Origin: Leptospirillum sp.
Lineage (GTDB): Bacteria; Nitrospirota; Leptospirillia; Leptospirillales; Leptospirillaceae
Assembly (NCBI GenBank): GCA_027343785.1
Contig: DAHWKF010000060.1
Location: 1-18,218 of the forward strand
Length of the DNA stretch: 18,218 bases
Reading direction: 5' to 3'
Shown here: positions 14,682 to 18,218 of the stretch, in pieces
Layout of the letters: every line of letters begins with the position of its first letter
How positions within the stretch are numbered: the first letter of the stretch is position 1
The notes under the pieces: model-generated
What the model was told of the DNA's origin: nothing
What the model saw: only the letters and a program-made list of their open reading frames with translations
Database searches by the model: none
Translations under genes and position numbers: made by a program

Positions 14682-15006
14682 AGTCCGCCATCAGACCGGA
14701 CAACGAGACACGGTCGACTGAACAGTGGTCCGCCCCTGGTTTTCTTGTCCCGGGGAATTTTTTTCGGCTATGATTCTTGTCAATCCGAACCCTTTGCCGA
14801 GACAGGACGATTTGTCCACGTCGCCCTGGCGGGCGGCTGTCGGTGGCCGGGCGGGAGCCTTACATGTTTACGCCGGACCGACAGTGATCAACGGCGTGGG
14901 ACGGGCGTACATGGGGTTGACGGTCACCATGGATCCCCTGAGGCTGGCAAGGGCCCCGGGAGGCGCTCTGATGAGCATGGGCGTCTTTCTTGCCAGCCGC
15001 TATTGA
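14682..15006 (+). pseudogene. Possible frameshifted remnant of a beta-barrel protein C-terminus
   Basis: Two adjacent plus-strand frames each look protein-like over complementary parts. The first, from about 14750, reads GIFFGYDSCQSEPFAETGRF then VHVALAGG. A +1 shift near 14838 leads to the second, which reads VGGRAGALHVYAGPTVINGV, then GRAYMGLTVTMDPL, and stops after GVFLASRY at 15006. The alternating hydrophobic pattern and Gly/Ala-rich turns suggest the last strands of an outer-membrane protein. Neither half has a start with a convincing ribosome site. It ends 30 bases before the sirtuin gene. Alternatively the second frame (from an ATG at 14770) is a short real gene of 78 codons. No family is recognised. 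Confidence 0.3.
14733..14764 (+). terminator. Terminator-like hairpin with T-run
   Basis: CCCCTGG, a nine-base loop, then CCCGGGG form a 7-bp stem with one mismatch, followed by AA and seven T. It has the form of a Rho-independent terminator for rightward transcription, yet no gene on the plus strand precedes it. It may end an untranslated RNA or may be a chance product of the remnant it overlaps. Confidence 0.4.
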
Positions 15007-15036
15007 ACCTTCCGGTCCTGAGAGGTCTCCGCTTCA

Positions 15037-15873
15037 ATGATGGAAGATCAAAGTATCCTGCGAACCGCCACATCGCTTTTGACAGGTGCGACCGGGCTTG
15101 TTATCACCGCAGGAGCCGGAATGGGCGTCGATTCGGGTTTGCCCGATTTTCGGGGCTCACAAGGTTTCTGGAAGGCCTATCCCGCCCTCGGGAGCGCAGG
15201 ATTTCATTTTGAGGATATTGCCAACCCGCGCGCGTTTCAGGAAGACATTGGCCGGGCCTGGGGATTTTATGGACACCGGCTGAACCTTTACCGTCGCACG
15301 GAACCCCATGAAGGGTTCGGGATCCTTCTGCGTCTCCAGAAGCATTTTCCCCGGGGAACATTTGTCTTTACCAGCAATGTGGACGGGCAATTCGGGAAGG
15401 CGGGTTTTCCGGAAGACCGGATCGTCGAAATCCATGGATCGATTCATTTCTTGCAGTGCCGGATTCCTTGCCACCCGAAGATCTGGAGTGCCGAATCCTT
15501 CCATCCGGCAATCGACGATGAAAATTGCCGCCTGCTCTCGGACTGTCCGGTTTGTCTCGTCTGCAATGGGCCGGCGCGCCCCAACGTCCTGATGTTCGGG
15601 GACGGACAATGGATCGCCGCGCGAACGGTCGAGCAAATGAACCGCTTCCGGACATGGTTCGGGACCGTCTCCCGCCCCGTCGTCATCGAAATCGGCGCGG
15701 GACAGTCCGTTCCGACCGTCAGGTCTTTCGGGGAATCCCTGGGATGTCCCCTGATCCGCATCAACCCCCGAGAATGGGAGGTTTCGCGCCCGGAAGACGT
15801 CGGGATCGAAGCAGGGGCGGTCGAGGGCATTCGAATGATTGCGGAGGGGTTCGGATCGGCAACATCCGGTTAA
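15037..15873 (+). CDS. Sir2-family NAD-dependent protein deacylase
   Basis: Sirtuins remove acyl groups from lysines using NAD+, giving nicotinamide and O-acyl-ADP-ribose. The 278-residue protein has the Rossmann NAD site ITAGAGMGVDSGLPDFRGSQ (23-42), FTSNVDGQF (111-119, the TQN-I-D position), and catalytic His133 in VEIHGSIHFLQC (130-141). Zinc ligands are probably C141-x3-C145 and C173-x2-C176, and ARPNVLMFGDG (180-190) precedes the second half of the Rossmann fold with EIGAGQSVPTVRSF (218-231). The GAGMGVDSGLPDF and SNVDGQF variants put it in a divergent branch rather than the CobB type; substrate preference cannot be read. ATG at 15037 (tandem with one at 15040) has GAGAGG upstream. It converges on the CDGSH gene with a shared hairpin between the stops. 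Confidence 0.9.
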   Translation: MMEDQSILRTATSLLTGATGLVITAGAGMGVDSGLPDFRGSQGFWKAYPALGSAGFHFEDIANPRAFQEDIGRAWGFYGHRLNLYRRTEPHEGFGILLRLQKHFPRGTFVFTSNVDGQFGKAGFPEDRIVEIHGSIHFLQCRIPCHPKIWSAESFHPAIDDENCRLLSDCPVCLVCNGPARPNVLMFGDGQWIAARTVEQMNRFRTWFGTVSRPVVIEIGAGQSVPTVRSFGESLGCPLIRINPREWEVSRPEDVGIEAGAVEGIRMIAEGFGSATSG

Positions 15874-15877
15874 GAAA

Positions 15878-15903
15878 CGGGCGAAAGGAAAGCCTCTCGC
15901 CCG
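15878..15903 (-). terminator. Hairpin terminator between convergent sirtuin and CDGSH genes
   Basis: CGGGCGA and TCGCCCG (7 bp), with an inner AGG/CCT extension, form a hairpin in the 39-base gap between the two stops. On the minus strand it is followed by TTTCTT, so it should terminate the CDGSH gene. On the plus strand the T-tract is lacking. Confidence 0.65.
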
Positions 15904-15912
15904 CCAAGTGAT

Positions 15913-16143
15913 TCAAGGAATCCGGGAATGCGTGCCGTCACAAAAGGGTTTGTTGGACGACTGCTTGCACACGCACCAGGCCACTTTGCGATCGGACTCG
16001 ATCTTGACCGGAAGCGGTGACTTTCCTGTGTGCTTCGTACTGTGCGAACCGTCACAAAACGGCTGACTCTGGGACTCCCCACAGGAGCACCAGTAATACT
16101 CTCCCGCTTTCTCATCCCGGACGATCGGTGAAAAACGAGCCAT
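15913..16143 (-). CDS. Tandem CDGSH iron-sulfur protein
   Basis: This 76-residue protein contains two complete CDGSH (zf-CDGSH/mitoNEET-like) motifs, each able to hold a [2Fe-2S] cluster by three Cys and one His. Site 1 is WCSCGESQSQPFCDGSH (C19, C21, C30, H34). Site 2 is WCVCKQSSNKPFCDGTH (C57, C59, C68, H72). There is no signal peptide or membrane anchor, so it is a soluble cytoplasmic protein. Bacterial two-motif members are common and are thought to act in redox or cluster handling, but the exact role here is unknown. The ATG at 16143 has AAGGAGG four bases upstream. A gap of 104 bases separates it from doxX on the same strand, so it may be co-transcribed or have its own weak promoter (TTGTCC, 17 bases, TTTGAT). 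Confidence 0.93.
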   Translation of the reverse strand: MARFSPIVRDEKAGEYYWCSCGESQSQPFCDGSHSTKHTGKSPLPVKIESDRKVAWCVCKQSSNKPFCDGTHSRIP

Positions 16144-16247
16144 CTCTCCTCCTTATTCCTATCAAAAACGTTCAACAACCGGTGGACAACCCGCCCGGTG
16201 CGCCCCTGTAGTTTGGCGACACAGCCGGCAATATGTGACCAGGACGT

Positions 16248-16700
16248 TCAGCGCCTGTCCATGTTTTGGGCAATCGCTCCGTCAACCGACCACTTTCCGC
16301 CCCCTCCCACCAGAAGGGATGCAGCCATGGCAATGACCAGCAGGTGGTATTCAAAACCCTCTCCAGGCTGCTTTCCGAACCAGTTCATGAAAAATCCGTT
16401 GTTCCAGTGCACCAGATCAATGGCACCCAGCATGATCAGGATATAGCCCGTCGCTACAAAACGGGTCATGAACCCCAACAGCATGGCGACACTTCCCAAG
16501 GATTCTCCCAGGATGACCAGCATGGTCAGGAACACCGGAACATGCAGCGACTGGGAAAAAAATCCGATGGTCGGTCCCCAGCCGAACCCACCGAACCATC
16601 CCAAGAGCTTCTGAAAACCATGCGGGAGCAAAACTGCCCCGACCCCAATCCGGACAATCAAGAGTGGCCAAGAATCAGTTGTGGAAAAAAACGCTTTCAC
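16248..16700 (-). CDS. DoxX family membrane protein
   Basis: This 150-residue protein has four predicted membrane helices: LLIVRIGVGAVLLPHGFQKL (13-32), VPVFLTMLVILGESLGSVAM (54-73), FVATGYILIMLGAIDLVH (81-98) and EYHLLVIAMAASLLVGGGG (117-135). The LPHGFQKLLGWFGG segment and the four-helix plan are typical of DoxX. In the archaeal namesake DoxX is part of thiosulfate:quinone oxidoreductase; most bacterial relatives have no proven function and often sit beside redox- or stress-responsive regulators. The start is GTG at 16700 with GGAGG six bases upstream. It lies 24 bases behind marR, so the regulator very likely controls it. Confidence 0.9.
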   Translation of the reverse strand: MKAFFSTTDSWPLLIVRIGVGAVLLPHGFQKLLGWFGGFGWGPTIGFFSQSLHVPVFLTMLVILGESLGSVAMLLGFMTRFVATGYILIMLGAIDLVHWNNGFFMNWFGKQPGEGFEYHLLVIAMAASLLVGGGGKWSVDGAIAQNMDRR

Positions 16701-16724
16701 CGGATACCTCCATCGATCGCCAAA

Positions 16725-17195
16725 TTACGTCTCTTGCCGGAAACTGTCTCTCAGGAGCAGCAAGAGATTCCTGAGCGTTTCCATCTGTTCCACCGTCAGG
16801 GCTCTTTTGAAAAAGGGCGCAATATGCCGGATTTGCTCCGGAAATACACGTCTGAACAACCGTTCACCCTCCTCCGTCAGCCGGATGATACGGACCCGCC
16901 TGTCGGACGGAGACGGCTTGCCGACAATCAATCCCTTTTTTTCGAGCCGATCCAGTACACCCGTGAGGGTTCCCTTTGTCACCAGCGTTTTCTCGGACAG
17001 TTCCCGGCAGCTCATGCCCTCCGTATCGCCAAGCGTGGCGATGACGTCAAACTGTCCTCCCGTCAGCCCCATCTTTTCCGCATGCCGATCCGACTCGCGA
17101 ATAAAAGACAGGTAGGCTTCCGCCAACGGTCGGAGGAGCATCAAACAGGGATCCTTTTCCGGATCCGTTGTATTGTCTTGATAGTTCCGATTCAT
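16725..17195 (-). CDS. MarR family transcriptional regulator
   Basis: This 156-residue dimeric winged-helix regulator has the MarR layout. Helix 1 is in PLAEAYLSFIRESDRHAEKM, then LTGGQFDVIATL (44-55). The recognition part is SCRELSEKTLVTKGTLTGVL (62-81) with DRLEKKGLI following, and the wing has the usual Asp-Arg-Arg (SDRRVRIIRLTEEG, 97-110). The C-terminal helices complete the dimer interface. ATG at 17195 has AAGGA six bases upstream. A palindromic sequence overlapping its promoter (17211-17239) suggests autorepression of marR and doxX. Only one Cys (C17) and then C63 are present, so the sensing chemistry (ligand or thiol oxidation) cannot be decided. Confidence 0.93.
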   Translation of the reverse strand: MNRNYQDNTTDPEKDPCLMLLRPLAEAYLSFIRESDRHAEKMGLTGGQFDVIATLGDTEGMSCRELSEKTLVTKGTLTGVLDRLEKKGLIVGKPSPSDRRVRIIRLTEEGERLFRRVFPEQIRHIAPFFKRALTVEQMETLRNLLLLLRDSFRQET

Positions 17196-17210
17196 CCCCG
17201 ATCCTTATTT

Positions 17211-17249
17211 GTACTAACTAGGATTATCCTAACTAGTACATTTTGTCAA
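17211..17249 (-). promoter_or_regulatory. marR-doxX promoter and palindromic operator
   Basis: A 29-base near palindrome runs 17211-17239: arms GTACTAACTAGGA and TCCTAACTAGTAC around TTA, matching at 11 of 13 positions. On the minus strand a perfect TTGACA (17249-17244) is followed after a short 15-base spacer by GATAAT (17228-17223). The palindrome covers the spacer and the -10 box, as expected for a repressor-binding site. Confidence 0.7.
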
Positions 17250-17356
17250 CTCCCCGATTTTTTTGGCAAAACCGGGATTCGGCGTGTTTTTCCCAAAGAC
17301 CCGATACGCGATGGTATTCGACGACATGCAGGCTCTGTTGGCAGATTTTGAGCGGG

Positions 17357-17998
17357 TTACCGGGAGGACAGGAAGCGGGACTGGAGCATATAACGGAAAA
17401 TGAAATCGAAGAGTTCGACGTGCTTGAACGCCTCCTCCGGGGAATTCCCCCATACCGTCAGACCGTGGAGCCGGATCAGAAAACCGGGAAGCCTGAATCC
17501 CGATTCTCTTGATAAAAGCTGGTCGACCTCCCGGGCAATGGCCCCCACATCCGGATGGTTGGAAAAAACGGGCAGGACCGGATCGGGGTCTTCGGGCTTC
17601 CACCCGAACCCCTTGAGCATTTCCAGCAAAGGAAGGCAGAGTTTCCCCGATGTGGCCCATTCTGACAGGATGTTCGATTCGACCGTATGGACGTGATAAA
17701 CCGCTCCCGCCCCCGCCCGGTTCCGGTAGATGGCCTGATGTAAAGACAGCTCGGCCGAAGGGCGGACCGGAAGTATATGTCCGGTCTCCCCCCTTTCCCG
17801 AACCAGCAAGAGGTCCCCGGTTCTCAGGGTCCCCTTGTCCCGACCGCTGGGGGTGATCCGGATCCCTTCCGGAGAACGGATGGAAAGGTTGCCGGATGTT
17901 CCGGCCATCCAGCCCCTGTCATACATCATTCTGGCATGTGTAATGAGTTCGTTTTCAGAATTCAACGGGAAACATCTCCGAAAAAGACTGGCGGACAT
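17357..17998 (-). CDS. mtnB: Methylthioribulose-1-phosphate dehydratase
   Basis: MtnB is a zinc enzyme of the class II aldolase/adducin fold. It dehydrates 5-methylthioribulose-1-phosphate in the methionine salvage pathway, which recycles the methylthioadenosine left by polyamine synthesis and related reactions. From the ATG at 17998 the protein has 213 residues: WMAGTSGNLSIR (30-41), ITPSGRDKG (48-56), catalytic Glu in PSAELSLHQAIYR (E83), zinc ligands H102 and H104 in VYHVHTVESN, and H178 in IRLHGLTVWG. The frame is open 24 codons further, but only inside the preceding gene. No Shine-Dalgarno precedes the ATG. A TTG at 17965, with GGAG about ten bases upstream, is a good alternative start (202 aa) and would cut the overlap with the upstream gene from 44 to 11 bases. 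Confidence 0.88.
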   Translation of the reverse strand: MSASLFRRCFPLNSENELITHARMMYDRGWMAGTSGNLSIRSPEGIRITPSGRDKGTLRTGDLLLVRERGETGHILPVRPSAELSLHQAIYRNRAGAGAVYHVHTVESNILSEWATSGKLCLPLLEMLKGFGWKPEDPDPVLPVFSNHPDVGAIAREVDQLLSRESGFRLPGFLIRLHGLTVWGNSPEEAFKHVELFDFIFRYMLQSRFLSSR

Positions 17999-18218
17999 CG
18001 AAAAAGGTTTCAAAAGGCAAAAACGGCTTTCCCCTCTCCTGAAGATACCGTGCGAGCCGGTCCCGGGCAAAGACCACCGGACAAGCCAGTGCAGCCTCCA
18101 GGTCAGTCACCGAATCCCCGATCAGGACGGGCGGATTCGCAGAGACCGATTTCCCGACGGTCTCAAGAATCAGGGGTTTCGAAACCAGTTCCGTATCTGA
18201 AGCCCAATCCGACGCAAC
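17955..18218 (-). CDS. mtnX: HAD-family phosphatase, probable MtnX, partial (N-terminus beyond window)
   Basis: The minus-strand frame entering at the right edge gives the last 87 residues of a HAD-superfamily phosphatase. It shows the motif III Lys in LVSKPLILE and the motif IV acidic pair in VLIGDSVTDLEAAL, followed by CPVVFARDRLARYLQERGKP and a stop at 17955. The FARDRLARYL and FFDV segments fit MtnX, the 2-hydroxy-3-keto-5-methylthiopentenyl-1-phosphate phosphatase that acts two steps after MtnB. Its 3' end overlaps mtnB, so the two are co-transcribed. Because the catalytic N-terminal DxDxT motif is outside the window, another small HAD phosphatase cannot be fully excluded. Confidence 0.75.
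   Translation of the reverse strand, partial: VASDWASDTELVSKPLILETVGKSVSANPPVLIGDSVTDLEAALACPVVFARDRLARYLQERGKPFLPFETFFDVRQSFSEMFPVEF

Noticed and set aside
17245..17280. Possible hairpin (CCCGGTTTT / AAAATCGGG) downstream of mtnB as terminator.
   Set aside because: The minus-strand copy lacks a following T-run and has a G-T pair in the stem; it abuts the marR -35 box, so it is not supported as a terminator.

Overview
The window (about 57-58% G+C by eye) comes from a Gram-negative bacterium. It carries a signal-peptide protein with a C-terminal Phe typical of outer-membrane barrels, and GatCAB, the transamidation route to Gln-/Asn-tRNA. An arsenic resistance pair has a regulator whose Cys pattern resembles the ArsR of the acidophile Acidithiobacillus ferrooxidans. 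Together with the housekeeping gene mix this suggests an acidophilic, metal-exposed organism, perhaps Leptospirillum-like (Nitrospirota). That placement is inference; no rRNA is present.

Left part (1-11.9 kb, all on the minus strand): two tightly packed housekeeping operons. The upstream one (read right to left) is DUF502 membrane protein - glmU - glmS - TolB-like beta-propeller - pcrA/uvrD helicase, joined by overlaps or short gaps. glmU and glmS make the UDP-GlcNAc precursor of peptidoglycan and LPS. The second starts at a near-consensus promoter (-10 TATAAT, 17 bp spacer) at about 4.25-4.28 kb and reads gatC - panD - gatA - gatB - an exported protein that runs off the left edge. It is unusual in having the pantothenate gene panD inside the amidotransferase gene set, with 4-bp stop/start overlaps.

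Middle (11.9-15.0 kb): a rightward gene for an outer-membrane beta-barrel protein, then a convergent leftward arsR-arsI pair (As(III)/methylarsenite repressor and ArsI-type C-As lyase). The arsR promoter is embedded in an inverted repeat that reaches the start codon. Upstream lie a hairpin cluster with two AGGAGG-bearing copies able to compete for one pairing partner, a small probable exported protein, a sharply AT-rich gene-poor island, and a candidate frameshifted remnant of a barrel protein.

Right part (15.0-18.2 kb): a sirtuin-family deacetylase on the plus strand converges on a double-CDGSH iron-sulfur protein. Next come a marR-doxX pair with a palindromic operator, then two methionine-salvage genes (mtnX-like HAD phosphatase, partial at the right edge, overlapping mtnB). 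Apart from the methionine-salvage genes, this side reads as a stress/redox accessory region. I found no insertion sequence, CRISPR array, tRNA or rRNA. No complete new multi-gene system stands out; the most interesting points are the arsR control region, the hairpin cluster and the panD insertion.
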